The notes below the pieces were generated by a model. That model searched no databases. It had not been told where the DNA came from and saw only the letters and a program-made list of their open reading frames with translations. Of a stretch of 64,000 nucleotides of DNA, positions 18,822 to 27,816 are shown piece by piece (position 1 is the first letter of the stretch; each line of letters starts with the position of its first letter). The stretch lies in NCBI RefSeq assembly GCF_009720525.1, contig NZ_CP043930.1, forward strand, positions 3,566,501 through 3,630,500, in the 5' to 3' direction. A program made the position numbers and the translations under genes. Source of the DNA: Gimesia benthica (GTDB lineage: Bacteria; Planctomycetota; Planctomycetia; Planctomycetales; Planctomycetaceae).

Positions 18822-19220
18822 ATGCAGACTCAGCTGGCTCAAAAAGCGTTTTCTCTGGAGCATCTCGTCGTACTCGGCAGAAAAATCCGCGCGGTGCTGC
18901 TGCATCCCCAGACTCTGTTACGCGGTCTGATCTATCTGCAGTGTCTGTTGACCCTGTTTCTATTCTGCCTGTTTCACGGCGGGCTGCGATTCCTGGGTCC
19001 TTATGAAACGATGCGACCTCTACTGCCTGCTCTGGATACCTGTATTTCGCTGGTTCCCATGCTGTGTGTCTGTTTTGGCTTTGCTTTTCTGATATTGTTC
19101 GGTTCGATTCAATATCCGGAGGGTCAAGCACGACTCTGCCTGATTTCTTACGCGGTCAACTTTGCTGCGGCGATCTTCTTCTGGTATTTCCTGTACGCCA
19201 GCCGAATTCCTGTGCTGTGA
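18822..19220 (+). CDS. Hypothetical three-helix membrane protein
   Basis: The ATG at 18822 gives 132 residues; a GTG at 18756 would start inside the preceding terminator. Three hydrophobic helices are visible (about residues 30-52, 66-92 and 105-128) with short loops and few charged residues. No family is recognised. It converges on the small minus-strand membrane protein gene, with only 9 bp between the stops. Confidence 0.6.
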   Translation: MQTQLAQKAFSLEHLVVLGRKIRAVLLHPQTLLRGLIYLQCLLTLFLFCLFHGGLRFLGPYETMRPLLPALDTCISLVPMLCVCFGFAFLILFGSIQYPEGQARLCLISYAVNFAAAIFFWYFLYASRIPVL

Positions 19221-19229
19221 GTTCGCGGC

Positions 19230-19631
19230 TTACTCTCCGCTGTGGCCTGCGGAATCGAAGACCATCCATTTGGGAAGCGGGATGGAAGGACTGCGGGCGA
19301 TGAGCAGCAGGCAGCCGATGACGATCACCAGGATCGGGATTTCGATATTGAAGGTGACGTAGCCGATCTGTCTCAGGACGGAGAGGGTGCTGGCGATGAG
19401 GAAGAAGGGGCCGATCAGGACGGAGGACTTGTCGATTCCGCTGACGGCGAAGGAGGTCAGGCCGGTGATCGCCAGGCCGAGAATCCAGATCCAGTTGAGT
19501 CCGGGCACGATGTTGAGTGTCGTCAGTAACCAGCCGGTGCCGATAGCGATGATGAGCAGCGGAATGACCAGTGTTTTGCGGTTCGAGGCGGCGATTTCAG
19601 CAGCAGGCTGGGTGACTGGCGTATTCATCAT
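19230..19631 (-). CDS. Small membrane protein, LiaI/LiaF-TM-like
   Basis: These 133 residues start with a polar 20-residue tail, followed by four closely packed hydrophobic segments (about 21-40, 46-63, 68-85 and 97-113) with Gly-Trp/Asn-Trp turns. The pattern GLNWIWILGLAITGL resembles the LiaI-LiaF-like transmembrane module often annotated in small envelope-stress proteins. That resemblance is based on pattern only. The upstream gap (19632-19893) is shared with the divergent DUF4159 gene. Confidence 0.6.
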   Translation of the reverse strand: MMNTPVTQPAAEIAASNRKTLVIPLLIIAIGTGWLLTTLNIVPGLNWIWILGLAITGLTSFAVSGIDKSSVLIGPFFLIASTLSVLRQIGYVTFNIEIPILVIVIGCLLLIARSPSIPLPKWMVFDSAGHSGE

Positions 19632-19893
19632 TCTGACATCCTGTTCTAAAAGGTTGAAAGTGGCTTGATATCATTCAGGCGGTGTCCCGTCTGGAATCTC
19701 ACGCGGTTTCGGGAAAAAATCTGAGATTTTCAGGGAAACGGCGTTCCGCGTCGATTTGAGGCTCTATTTCAGGGAGGAAACGCACATTGACGCTCCCCCT
19801 GACTCAGAATTAGGATAGTACTTAGCATATCCGTCCTGACTTCCCCTCTTCTGCCGGACCAGCTGTCGCCAGTTACCTTTCACGTGGTTCGAA

Positions 19894-21480
19894 TTGATGC
19901 CTGATCGCTTTACCGCTGTTCGCTTTTTTGTTCTGTTGTTGTGCGTCTGCCTGATGGCGGGGGGATCGTTGTCTGTCCCGGTTCGGGCTGCGGAACCGGT
20001 CACGCGGGACGCGGTCCTGAACTCGATCGAACAGGCGCGCCACTATTTATTGAAACAACAGCAGACCGACGGCAGCTGGCAACTCGCAGCGCGTCCGCAA
20101 CAGACGCTGGTACTGACGAGCTTCACGCTGCACGCTCTGCTCCACGCTGGGATGACGCCCGAAGCACCGGAAATTCAGCGGGGGTTAAAGTGGCTCCGTC
20201 AGCAGGATCCCGTCAAGACGCATGAAATCGCCTTGATGCTGGAGACGCTGGCCACCGCGGGTGAACCGCAGGACCTCGTGTTGCTGAAGCGTTTCACGGA
20301 GAAACTGGAGTCCGGTCAATCCGAGGGTACCAACGACGGTGCCTGGAGCTTTGGGAACTCAGAGAAGAACTACGCACACTACGCCGCACTGGGTCTCTAT
20401 GAAGCGGCGCAGCAGGGAGTGGCCGTGCAGTCCGCGACCTGGCAGCGGGCCCGTGAACACTGGTTAAAGCGACAGCGTGCCGATGGGGGCTGGGGTTCTC
20501 AGAACAGTCAATATAGCCGGGGTGGAATCACTGCAGCGGGAATCGCGTACCTGGTTTCGACTCAACATCAGCTCCGCGCCGCGCAGGCCGATCTGAATGC
20601 AGCAGGCAAGCCGGACTGCTGTGGTCTGCCGTTCCGCGATGAAGCAGTTGAAGCGGGTTGTCGCTGGCTGGGCGATCATTTCACGGTGACACACAATCCC
20701 AGTGCCGACCCACTGGCCGATGGTTCGGTCGGCTACCTCTATTATCTTTACTGCCTGGAACGGGTGGGTCGGCTCACAGGCCGTCGTTATTTCATCAGCA
20801 GTACCGGACAACGGCACGACTGGTATTCCGAGGGGGCTGCGTATCTGGTCGCACATCAGAATCCGATCACGGGTGCCTGGAAAGGGGCACCAGTTCTGCT
20901 GGAAGACTGTGAGATCCTGGCGACCAGTTATGCCCTGCATTTTCTCGCGCGGGGTCTGACGCCGATTCTCGTCGGTCGGCTGGAATGGGGTACGGGAACC
21001 GGAGCGGATCAGGCCGACCTTCCGGGGTCGGCACATGACACGCCGGCGGCGGCCTGGAACCTGGCACAATTTACCAGTCGTCTCAAGGGCTGGCCGAAAC
21101 GATTGACGTGGCAGTCGATCGACATGCAACGAGCCGGGCCTGAGGACCTCGGACTGGCGCCGGTTGTGGTGCTCGATGTTGCGGACGCTGGTCTGTTGAC
21201 CGAACCACAGACGCGTCTGTTGCGGGACTATCTGCAGCAGGGCGGATTTCTGTTTGCCGTCGGAGGCTGCCGAAGTCCTTCACCGGACCTGGCGATGCAG
21301 TCACTGGTCGCGAGGCTTTATCCCGAAGGTGAAACGCAGTTACGGAAGCTGGAAGGTTCGCACCCCGTCTATCGCAGCGAATTTCCGTTGAGTGATCGCC
21401 AGAGTGGTGCACCGCTGGTGGAACTCTGGGGGCCGAGACCGGCTGCCGAACCGCGATTATCTATGCCCCAGAAGACCTGA
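19894..21480 (+). CDS. DUF4159 / prenyltransferase-like repeat protein, N-terminal part (frameshifted)
   Basis: A signal peptide (cleavage near VRAAE, about residue 33) precedes alpha/alpha-toroid repeats of the squalene-cyclase/prenyltransferase type (LLKQQQTDGSWQL, LKRQRADGGWGS, and GTGAWKGAPVLLEDC near the end). The first of two flavodoxin-like DUF4159 segments follows (VVVLDVADAGLLTEPQTRLL). The frame breaks in a run of five G at 21428-21432: one more G would read WGAETGCRTAIIYAPEDL and continue into the downstream open frame. The last 16 residues here (from about PRPAAEPRL) are therefore out-of-frame. It may be a real mutation, a slippage site or an assembly error. Confidence 0.75.
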   Translation: MMPDRFTAVRFFVLLLCVCLMAGGSLSVPVRAAEPVTRDAVLNSIEQARHYLLKQQQTDGSWQLAARPQQTLVLTSFTLHALLHAGMTPEAPEIQRGLKWLRQQDPVKTHEIALMLETLATAGEPQDLVLLKRFTEKLESGQSEGTNDGAWSFGNSEKNYAHYAALGLYEAAQQGVAVQSATWQRAREHWLKRQRADGGWGSQNSQYSRGGITAAGIAYLVSTQHQLRAAQADLNAAGKPDCCGLPFRDEAVEAGCRWLGDHFTVTHNPSADPLADGSVGYLYYLYCLERVGRLTGRRYFISSTGQRHDWYSEGAAYLVAHQNPITGAWKGAPVLLEDCEILATSYALHFLARGLTPILVGRLEWGTGTGADQADLPGSAHDTPAAAWNLAQFTSRLKGWPKRLTWQSIDMQRAGPEDLGLAPVVVLDVADAGLLTEPQTRLLRDYLQQGGFLFAVGGCRSPSPDLAMQSLVARLYPEGETQLRKLEGSHPVYRSEFPLSDRQSGAPLVELWGPRPAAEPRLSMPQKT

Positions 21481-22298
21481 CCTGTCTCTGGGAAAAATGG
21501 TCGCCGGTAACGCGAGCAGATCGACCTGCGCCGTTCGAGAAGTACCTCACACGTGCGCTGCAGACGGGTGTGAATGTCTGCGCCCTGACGGCGGGACGGA
21601 CGTTGATCCGCGAGCTGCCGCGCACCGCATCCGAGCGGAAGCAGACCGACGCGGAGCGGATTGAACATCGGCTGCTGAACATCGCCCGCATCCGCCATTC
21701 CGGTGAATGGGATGCTGCCCCGCAGGCTCTACAGAAATTGCTGCAGGCGATGAACCAGGTGTCTGCGGTGCAGGTCGCGACGAAACCGCGACTGCTGTCA
21801 TTGACCGACGAGCGACTGTTTGCCCACCCCCTGCTCTATCTGCATGGCCGATATGGATTCGCCCTCGATCAGGGTGAACAGCAGAAGCTGCGCACTTACC
21901 TCAAACAGGGGGGCGTGCTGTTTGCGGATGCCTGTTGTGGAGCAGACGAATTCGATCAGAGTTTCCGACGACTGGCCGAACAGCTGTTTCCGGGAAAACG
22001 TCTGAAGCGGATTCCCGTCGACCACGAACTCTTTTCGCGTAACACCGGATTTGAACTGCGGGAAGTTCGTTTCCGTCACCCGATTGATCTGCAGACGAAA
22101 ACCAATGAGGAACGGGTGACCCGCATCGCTCCTGAAATCGAGGGGATCGAAATCGATGGTCGACTGGCGGTGCTCTACAGCAGCTACGACCTGAGCTGCG
22201 CTATCGAACACGGAGACCGCATCGCCTGCCCGGGCTATGTCGCTGAAGACGCCGTGAAACTGGGATTGAACATTGTCTGGTATTCTCTGCTACAGTGA
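21435..22298 (+). CDS. DUF4159 domain, C-terminal part of the frameshifted gene
   Basis: This is the continuation, in the third frame, of the protein that starts at 19894. It reads ETGCRTAIIYAPEDLTCLWE, then the conserved DUF4159 core: HPLLYLHGRYGF, LRTYLKQGGVLFADACCG, and a final block with YSSYDLSCAIEHG. If it were translated alone, the first ATG would be at 21570, but that removes the start of the domain. The full-length protein would be about 800 residues, the usual size for this family in planctomycetes. It is convergent with the minus-strand gene that ends at 22377. Confidence 0.7.
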   Translation, partial: ETGCRTAIIYAPEDLTCLWEKWSPVTRADRPAPFEKYLTRALQTGVNVCALTAGRTLIRELPRTASERKQTDAERIEHRLLNIARIRHSGEWDAAPQALQKLLQAMNQVSAVQVATKPRLLSLTDERLFAHPLLYLHGRYGFALDQGEQQKLRTYLKQGGVLFADACCGADEFDQSFRRLAEQLFPGKRLKRIPVDHELFSRNTGFELREVRFRHPIDLQTKTNEERVTRIAPEIEGIEIDGRLAVLYSSYDLSCAIEHGDRIACPGYVAEDAVKLGLNIVWYSLLQ

Positions 22299-22376
22299 GA
22301 CACTGTGGCGTTTTAATGGTGCCAGAGGTTTGAGAAGCGGAAGCGGGGTTTGACATTTGCGTGTGGTGGCGGCATG

Positions 22377-22874
22377 TCATTCATGGGTGGAGTCCGTCAT
22401 GAGTGAGGGCAGTCTGCGATGTCTGAACGGTAGACGTGCTTTGTCAAAGGCGGTGGTCCAGGTTTTCTCCCAGGCGGGGTCGGTGCAGTCGGCATCGATC
22501 TGATTGTCCCTGTATAAGAGGATTCCCCCCGATTTACTGCCGACGCTGTATAACACCAGATCCAGTACTCCCGAGGTTCGCTTCCAGACCAGTAAGGAGA
22601 CGGCCAGTTGGACCAGATGCTTCCGACCGAGGCCGTGATCTTTGCGTTCTTCGACTTCACACCAGAGAATGACGTTCGGATCGATACCATACTTATGTTG
22701 AACTGCGAGTCTGTGTTTTTCATTGCGGGGAAGCACCGTACACAACAGCCCCGGCTTTCCCGCCGAATCGGGAAGTTCTGAGGAACGATACATCGATTGC
22801 TGCTCGATCAGCCACTGCAACAGTTCCCTTGGAGTGCAGTCAATGTTCAGGGAGAATGCGTAAATGCGGGTCAG
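22377..22874 (-). CDS. Hypothetical cytoplasmic protein, start uncertain
   Basis: The frame has no ATG or GTG at a sensible place. A TTG at 22820 gives 147 residues. A CTG at 22874 gives 165 and restores a plausible N-terminus (TRIYAFSLNIDCTPRELLQW). The fold looks alpha/beta, with LVQLAVSLLVWKRTSG and a C-terminal Trp-containing helix. The pattern faintly recalls SitI3-type immunity proteins, but I cannot confirm it. It begins just after the stop of the beta-helix gene on the same strand. It is either a gene with a rare start codon or a decayed one. Confidence 0.5.
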   Translation of the reverse strand: MTRIYAFSLNIDCTPRELLQWLIEQQSMYRSSELPDSAGKPGLLCTVLPRNEKHRLAVQHKYGIDPNVILWCEVEERKDHGLGRKHLVQLAVSLLVWKRTSGVLDLVLYSVGSKSGGILLYRDNQIDADCTDPAWEKTWTTAFDKARLPFRHRRLPSLMTDSTHE

Positions 22875-22879
22875 ACTGT

Positions 22880-24232
22880 CTATGGCTTCAACTCCACATT
22901 GCTGATGCCTTCGCGGCCCGGGTCGAAGATGTTGTTGGAGAGATGAATGCCGGTCGCTTTGCGGGCGATGCGGATGGCGTAAACGTAGCGCGGTCCCTGC
23001 TCTGTTTTGTCCGGGTGGAAGCGACCCGAATTCTGGACGATGTTTCCCTGGATGACAACGTCGGACAGAGGCGGGTTGTCTGGTTTCTGACCTTCGTCGA
23101 GCAGGATCGGATTTCCCTGACTGCCCCAGATCCAGTGGGCGTTGCCGAAGCCGAACTGGGAGATAATATTGTTCGCGATGATCGAACCGCCATCGCTGTT
23201 ATCGACGCAGGCCGACTCTGATGGTGATTCCTGGCGGGCCGCGTGAGAGGCGGCGCCCGGCATCAGGCCGATACTCCAGAGATCGTTTTTGATGAACTGG
23301 TTGCCGATGATGGTGACGTTGCGGGAGCCGTGCATCGCTTTCATGCCAACGAAGCAGTTGGAGACGATATTCTGGGCGACGATGACATGGTCGGAGTGCA
23401 GGTCGATGCCCTGCGCACCGTTTTCGATTGTGTTGCCCAGGATCTGCGTACGATCGCTGGCGGTGGGCGAAGTGACGATGATGGCCGATCCCTGGTGCCA
23501 GTTTTTGACCGATTCGCGTTCCCAGGTCTCCTGGCTGGTGAGTGTCCCTTTGGTCGCGTTCTTTTTGACGAACTGGCCGAGCTGGTGTTGCTGCTGGACT
23601 GCGGGTGTGGGCAGCAGTTCGGTTTCGGTGATACGATTGCCCTGGATCAGGGTGCCTGTGCTGGCGTTGACGACGATGCCGGTGCCGTCGATGCAGTAAA
23701 AGGCGTAGCCCCAGTCGGGAGACGCGGTACGGTCGTCGACGGCGATCCGCATGTAATTCGTGATCGTGCAGTTGCGGATGGTGGCGTTGCGACAGTTGAG
23801 CAGATAGAAGACGCCGGACCGGGTGCGATGATTCAGTACCGTAACGTTGTCGAGGACCAGATCCTGACAGTCGCGCAGGTTAATGGCTTCGATGGCGGTC
23901 GTCTGTTTATCCTCCGGTCGAGTGAGAACGAGGTCACGAAACCGGACTCCCTTTCGATGTTCGACTTCGATGAACGGGGCTGCGGGGTTCGTCTGAATAA
24001 TGCGTCCCGGACCAAACAGGCCGCTGCCATCACTGCGGATGACCAGTTTTTCCGAGATCTCATAATCGCCGGCGGGGAGGAAGAGCATCCGCCCCGGCTG
24101 GGCATCGAGGGCCGCCTGAATCGATTGGCCGGTGGTGACCATTGGAAAGGGCTGGTTGTTTTGTGCCCGGCTGGAGGTGGCGGAGACGAGAAGGCTGAAG
24201 CAAAGAAGCGTCGGCATGGTGAGTGAGCGCAT
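22880..24232 (-). CDS. Secreted right-handed parallel beta-helix protein
   Basis: Starting at the ATG at 24232 (MRSLTMPTLL) gives 450 residues with a signal peptide ending near SRAQ. The pattern TGQSIQAALDAQPGRMLFLPAG is the typical opening of a pectate-lyase-like fold. Many coils follow with the Asn/Ile ladder (LRDCQDLVLDNVTVLN, NATIRNCTITNYM, SRNVTIIGNQFIKN, SDVVIQGNIVQNSG). It probably acts on or binds polysaccharide outside the cell; catalytic residues cannot be identified. It lies downstream of the giant carboxypeptidase-domain gene on the same strand, separated by a 139-bp gap that contains a hairpin repeat. Confidence 0.85.
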   Translation of the reverse strand: MRSLTMPTLLCFSLLVSATSSRAQNNQPFPMVTTGQSIQAALDAQPGRMLFLPAGDYEISEKLVIRSDGSGLFGPGRIIQTNPAAPFIEVEHRKGVRFRDLVLTRPEDKQTTAIEAINLRDCQDLVLDNVTVLNHRTRSGVFYLLNCRNATIRNCTITNYMRIAVDDRTASPDWGYAFYCIDGTGIVVNASTGTLIQGNRITETELLPTPAVQQQHQLGQFVKKNATKGTLTSQETWERESVKNWHQGSAIIVTSPTASDRTQILGNTIENGAQGIDLHSDHVIVAQNIVSNCFVGMKAMHGSRNVTIIGNQFIKNDLWSIGLMPGAASHAARQESPSESACVDNSDGGSIIANNIISQFGFGNAHWIWGSQGNPILLDEGQKPDNPPLSDVVIQGNIVQNSGRFHPDKTEQGPRYVYAIRIARKATGIHLSNNIFDPGREGISNVELKP

Positions 24233-24290
24233 GGGAGATCCTGTTTTTAATTCGAGCGCAGACACGGTCTGTTTCCTGCTCGCTGCGCTC

Positions 24291-24311
24291 GGCCCGAATT
24301 GCATTCGGGCC
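24291..24311. repeat. Palindromic intergenic element
   Basis: A perfect 9-bp inverted repeat (GGCCCGAAT, 3-base loop, ATTCGGGCC) sits between two minus-strand genes, embedded in CTCGCTGCGCTC. Its G/C content and position suit either a dispersed REP-like element or a weak terminator. No T run follows on the minus strand. Confidence 0.45.
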
Positions 24312-24371
24312 CACCGTGGTTTTTGAAACGATGGATTCGATTATACCTGTCATGCGCGTCGCAGGCGACGA

Positions 24372-27300
24372 TCAGTCGTCTTTCTGTTTCAGGGCATCGA
24401 CGAGTTCGTTGATTTCGGTATCGTTCAAGCGAATGGCGGTTTTCTCCAGCATTTTCCGGTAATGTTCCCGGCCGCTGGTTGAGCTGGGGAAGCCGATGTT
24501 CTGGTCTTCGTCTTGATCGTTGTTGCTCGTAACGAGAATTTTGCCGTCGGCATCCAGAATCGCCCACCAGGGAATTCCACCCGGGGCATCGTTGCGGAGT
24601 TTCTTCATGATCTCATGCGTGCCGCTCCAGCGGTGATCCAGCTTGATCCAGATATAGTCACGCTCCCAGATTTTGCGTTCGCGATCAAGGTAGAGTGAAA
24701 GCAACCGACAGGGACCACACCAGGTGGCCGTTTCCTGCACGATGACGCGTTTGTTCTGTTCCTTGGCCTGCTTGAGCGCGGTTTCGAGTAATTCTCTGGC
24801 ATCGCGGGTCGGGTACGGATTGGCTTTGAGAAACTTGAGCAGCTTCTCTTTACTGACTTTGCCGTCGGCTGAGAGGTTGGCAAAGCTGATTTCTGCTTGT
24901 TGTTTGCTCTGCGCATCGAAGATGAATAGACCTGGCTGCGGTGCAGCTGATTCCAACCCCAGATTTTTCTGGATCTCCCGGGCTTTTTCGGACAGAGTGT
25001 TCGCTTCTCCCTCCTCGCTGACCAGAAGCTGGAAACTGGGCATGAGATCGCGAATTTCTTTGTCGTTATATCGCAGCGTCATGAATTGCCGCACGGCTTC
25101 TGAAGAGCGATCGCCATACAGGATCAGCAGGTACTGATTCGTGAGGCGCGCTATTTTTGCAGCGCTTGCGTAACGTTCTTCAGGTGTCCCCTTGGTGTCA
25201 TAGGCGGCAGCGATGCGTTCCTCGATGGTGGGTGGGACATATGGTTTGGGGGCCGGCTGGACTTCGACTTCACCCAGGTCGACCGGCTGGCTGTCTTTCA
25301 CCTTCACTTCACCGGCGGTACGCCAGGAGATATTGGCGGGATTCTTGTCCCGGCGGATGACCAGGGAGAGATTGTACTTCTGCCCGACGACCAGGTCCTT
25401 TAGCTCAAAGCGTCCCACATCATCGGTGGTCACTTTGCCCCCATACGCGGTTCGGAAGGCAGAGAAACGATCTTTGCCCAGATAGACTCTGACTCCGTAT
25501 TGTAGTTCGCGGCCTTTCAAGGGTTCCCCACTGGCGCCATCAATCAGAGTGCCGAAGGCTGATCCTGAGGGTTGGAGGGGGATGGTCACGGTTTTGTCGT
25601 CCGGTCCGATCTCCACGACGCCTGTCAGTGTCTTATCCTTGTTGCGGGCATAGATGACCACCTTGTGGAGTTCACGTTCGACTTCGAACTTCCCTGCTTT
25701 GTTGGTCGTGGCCTGCATATCACGACCGGCGAGACCGTGGCGATAAATGCCGGAGATCGAAGCATCGGGTACGGGCTGGGCTGGATTGCCTGCAACGACT
25801 GTGCCGTTCAGGATGCCTTTCTCCGGACGGACGGTATGGAAATTGAATTCTTTTTCGGTCTCTGTCGTTATATCAAACTTCTCGATCTTGTTTTGTAACG
25901 GGCCGCGCAGATCGAACTTGCCGGAGCCTACGAACAGTTCGAAGTCGCCGTTTTTATCTGTCGTCGTGCGCCGAACGATCATGGGGCGCACCGATTTCCG
26001 GCTCTTCTCCGGGTTCGGCAGATAGACGTCTTTCATATTGTGGGCGGCCTGACCGTACTGGTAGGAGTAGATCGTCTGTCCCTCGACCGGCTGATTGTCT
26101 TTGCCGGTCGTGACGCAACCAAAGAGACGGGTGGCGGGGCGGAGCTTGAAATCGAGACTGGTACGGGGCTGGTCTGGCCGGAGGGCGAAGCCGGTTTGGG
26201 GCGCTGCGGCCCATTTCTCATTTCCGGCGGTCACGAGGTAAACCATGTTGGGGGCAGCTTCAATGGTATAGTGTCCCTGGTCATCGGTGGTTGTCGTGCC
26301 GCGGAAGGAATCGATCATATAGCCTTCTCCGGATGCAGAAATCGGAATGCCTGCCGCCGGGGATCCATCGGGAAGGGAGACCTTGCCTGAGAGGGGGACA
26401 AGTTTCTGCAGGCGCATGGTCAGCTTGCCTTTGTCTTTCTCCGGGTCATACATGGTGCGGAGGTGCGCGTATCCTTTCTCGCGGGGCCACATGGTAATGG
26501 GCGTCTGCTGCCAGTGCGGAATCCAGTCGAAGTTGACCGTGCCTGACTGATCGGTTTCCGCCTGAATCAGTTTATAGAAAAACGAGAGATTGACATCGCG
26601 GGGCTGACCTTCTTTTTTGAGATACCAGGGAGCGACGTTGACGCCGGGCAGCGGCTTACCGGCGGTGTCGACGACTTTGATCGACAGTGGTTGTGTGCCA
26701 TCCAGGGTCAGGCGAATGGGATGGTTGGGGACCTCCGGACGTTTGGCCTGCTGATCGCCGTATTGTTCGCGCGAGAGTTCATAGGACCGGTAGTCGAGAC
26801 CGTGCCCGTCGCTGAAGGCGAAGATGGTTTGAATATCGAGATCCTGAGGAATAAGGTAGGTTGCTTTACCGGTCTGATCGGCCTGTTGCGAACCCCAGCC
26901 CCGGTAATTCGCGAGCAAGGCTGTCGTAGCTCCGGGCAGGGGTTTTCCGTCACCATCCACCACTTCCAGGACCAGACGCCGCGGCGGTTTGAGCTGCAGG
27001 CGCAGTTTGTCGAGAGAGGGATCCACTTCGATGGTCTGCCAGGGGAGACGAAAATGTGCCATCTGCTGATCGGGGCCGCTTACCTGGATGGTCTGACCGC
27101 GCAAGCGAGCGGACTTGCCTTTGAAGGTGAACCGGCCCCGGGCGTCGGTCTGCGTCTCAATATTGGAGTTGTCGGAAAAGCTCTGGGCTGAAAAATCGAT
27201 CAAGACCTGCGCGTTGGCGACGGGCTTGTCCTGTGCATCAACGACGGTACCCTTAATGGTCAGTTCGGTCTCCTCAGCAGGCTCCGCGGCGTGTAACACG

Positions 27301-27407
27301 ACGGGTGCCAGCAGTGTTGATAACAGCAACAGGGAGCAGAGGAACCTGAGGGCGCGATTTTGTGAACGATTGAATGTGCAACGACTGAGCAGCGTTGAAT
27401 GGACCAT
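24372..27407 (-). CDS. Secreted multi-domain protein: carboxypeptidase-regulatory repeats plus C-terminal thioredoxin
   Basis: This 1011-residue protein has a signal peptide (cleavage near HAAEP, about 41). Several carboxypeptidase-regulatory/CnaB-like beta-sandwiches follow (IKGTVVDAQDKPVANAQVLI, LSGKVSLPDGSPAAGIPI, LNGTVVAGNPAQPVPDASI and others). The C-terminal 140 residues form a thioredoxin domain with WCGPC at about 896-900. A redox or thiol-disulfide role outside the cytoplasmic membrane is likely; the sandwiches probably bind partners or glycans. A shorter paralogue of the first third lies just upstream (28869-27817), and the same 19-bp element precedes both genes. Confidence 0.88.
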   Translation of the reverse strand: MVHSTLLSRCTFNRSQNRALRFLCSLLLLSTLLAPVVLHAAEPAEETELTIKGTVVDAQDKPVANAQVLIDFSAQSFSDNSNIETQTDARGRFTFKGKSARLRGQTIQVSGPDQQMAHFRLPWQTIEVDPSLDKLRLQLKPPRRLVLEVVDGDGKPLPGATTALLANYRGWGSQQADQTGKATYLIPQDLDIQTIFAFSDGHGLDYRSYELSREQYGDQQAKRPEVPNHPIRLTLDGTQPLSIKVVDTAGKPLPGVNVAPWYLKKEGQPRDVNLSFFYKLIQAETDQSGTVNFDWIPHWQQTPITMWPREKGYAHLRTMYDPEKDKGKLTMRLQKLVPLSGKVSLPDGSPAAGIPISASGEGYMIDSFRGTTTTDDQGHYTIEAAPNMVYLVTAGNEKWAAAPQTGFALRPDQPRTSLDFKLRPATRLFGCVTTGKDNQPVEGQTIYSYQYGQAAHNMKDVYLPNPEKSRKSVRPMIVRRTTTDKNGDFELFVGSGKFDLRGPLQNKIEKFDITTETEKEFNFHTVRPEKGILNGTVVAGNPAQPVPDASISGIYRHGLAGRDMQATTNKAGKFEVERELHKVVIYARNKDKTLTGVVEIGPDDKTVTIPLQPSGSAFGTLIDGASGEPLKGRELQYGVRVYLGKDRFSAFRTAYGGKVTTDDVGRFELKDLVVGQKYNLSLVIRRDKNPANISWRTAGEVKVKDSQPVDLGEVEVQPAPKPYVPPTIEERIAAAYDTKGTPEERYASAAKIARLTNQYLLILYGDRSSEAVRQFMTLRYNDKEIRDLMPSFQLLVSEEGEANTLSEKAREIQKNLGLESAAPQPGLFIFDAQSKQQAEISFANLSADGKVSKEKLLKFLKANPYPTRDARELLETALKQAKEQNKRVIVQETATWCGPCRLLSLYLDRERKIWERDYIWIKLDHRWSGTHEIMKKLRNDAPGGIPWWAILDADGKILVTSNNDQDEDQNIGFPSSTSGREHYRKMLEKTAIRLNDTEINELVDALKQKDD

Positions 27408-27460
27408 GGCAACAGAACTCGCGAGAGAGGAGTAGAGAATGGTTTCTCAGTTCACAATCC

Positions 27461-27480
27461 CCGGGTGTGCCTGAGCCCGG
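27461..27480. promoter_or_regulatory. Short conserved hairpin element upstream of the thioredoxin-domain gene
   Basis: CCGGGTGTGCCTGAGCCCGG can fold as CCGGGT/GCCCGG with a G-T wobble. Nineteen of its bases recur exactly at 28919-28937 in front of the paralogous gene, at about the same distance from the start codon (55 versus 50 bp). It may be an mRNA leader hairpin, an operator, or a leftover of duplication. Confidence 0.45.
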
Positions 27481-27610
27481 CTGGTGTGCTGGTCGGCGTG
27501 AGTGGTGTCACTGACCGGGGGAATCTGAGACGCTACCCGCGGTTCGTTGCCGACACTTTTGATGATAGCGAATGGGATACAGGGGTTCAAATCTTTTCTG
27601 GTGGTTTCGA

Positions 27611-27797
27611 TTTGCTACCACGAAAAGGGCGAAAATGAACCGGTTACGATGAAACCGGTGAGCATCACTTTGTCGTACTTAGAATCCTGAAAACTGAAAG
27701 GGTGCTGTTTCCTGTTGTCTGTGACGACTACCGATTACGTGCGTGGTAACCAGGTTGATTTTTTGCTACCACGAAAAGCACGAAAGACACGAAAATG
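27611..27797. repeat. Two copies of a CACGAAA-type intergenic repeat
   Basis: The 17-mer TTTGCTACCACGAAAAG occurs at 27611-27627 and 27762-27778. Both copies are followed by further CGAAA units (GGGCGAAAAT in the first, CACGAAAGACACGAAAATGG in the second). It resembles the short dispersed intergenic repeats of this sequence type known from planctomycetes and other bacteria. It occupies most of the 409-bp gap between the two paralogues, where no other gene is supported. Confidence 0.55.
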
Positions 27798-27816
27798 GCC
27801 TGGTGGCAGACCTGGG

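Noticed and set aside
23243-24226. 327-residue plus-strand open frame opposite the beta-helix gene
   Set aside because: Gly/Asp-rich shadow of a repetitive protein; the other strand has a signal peptide and fold pattern.
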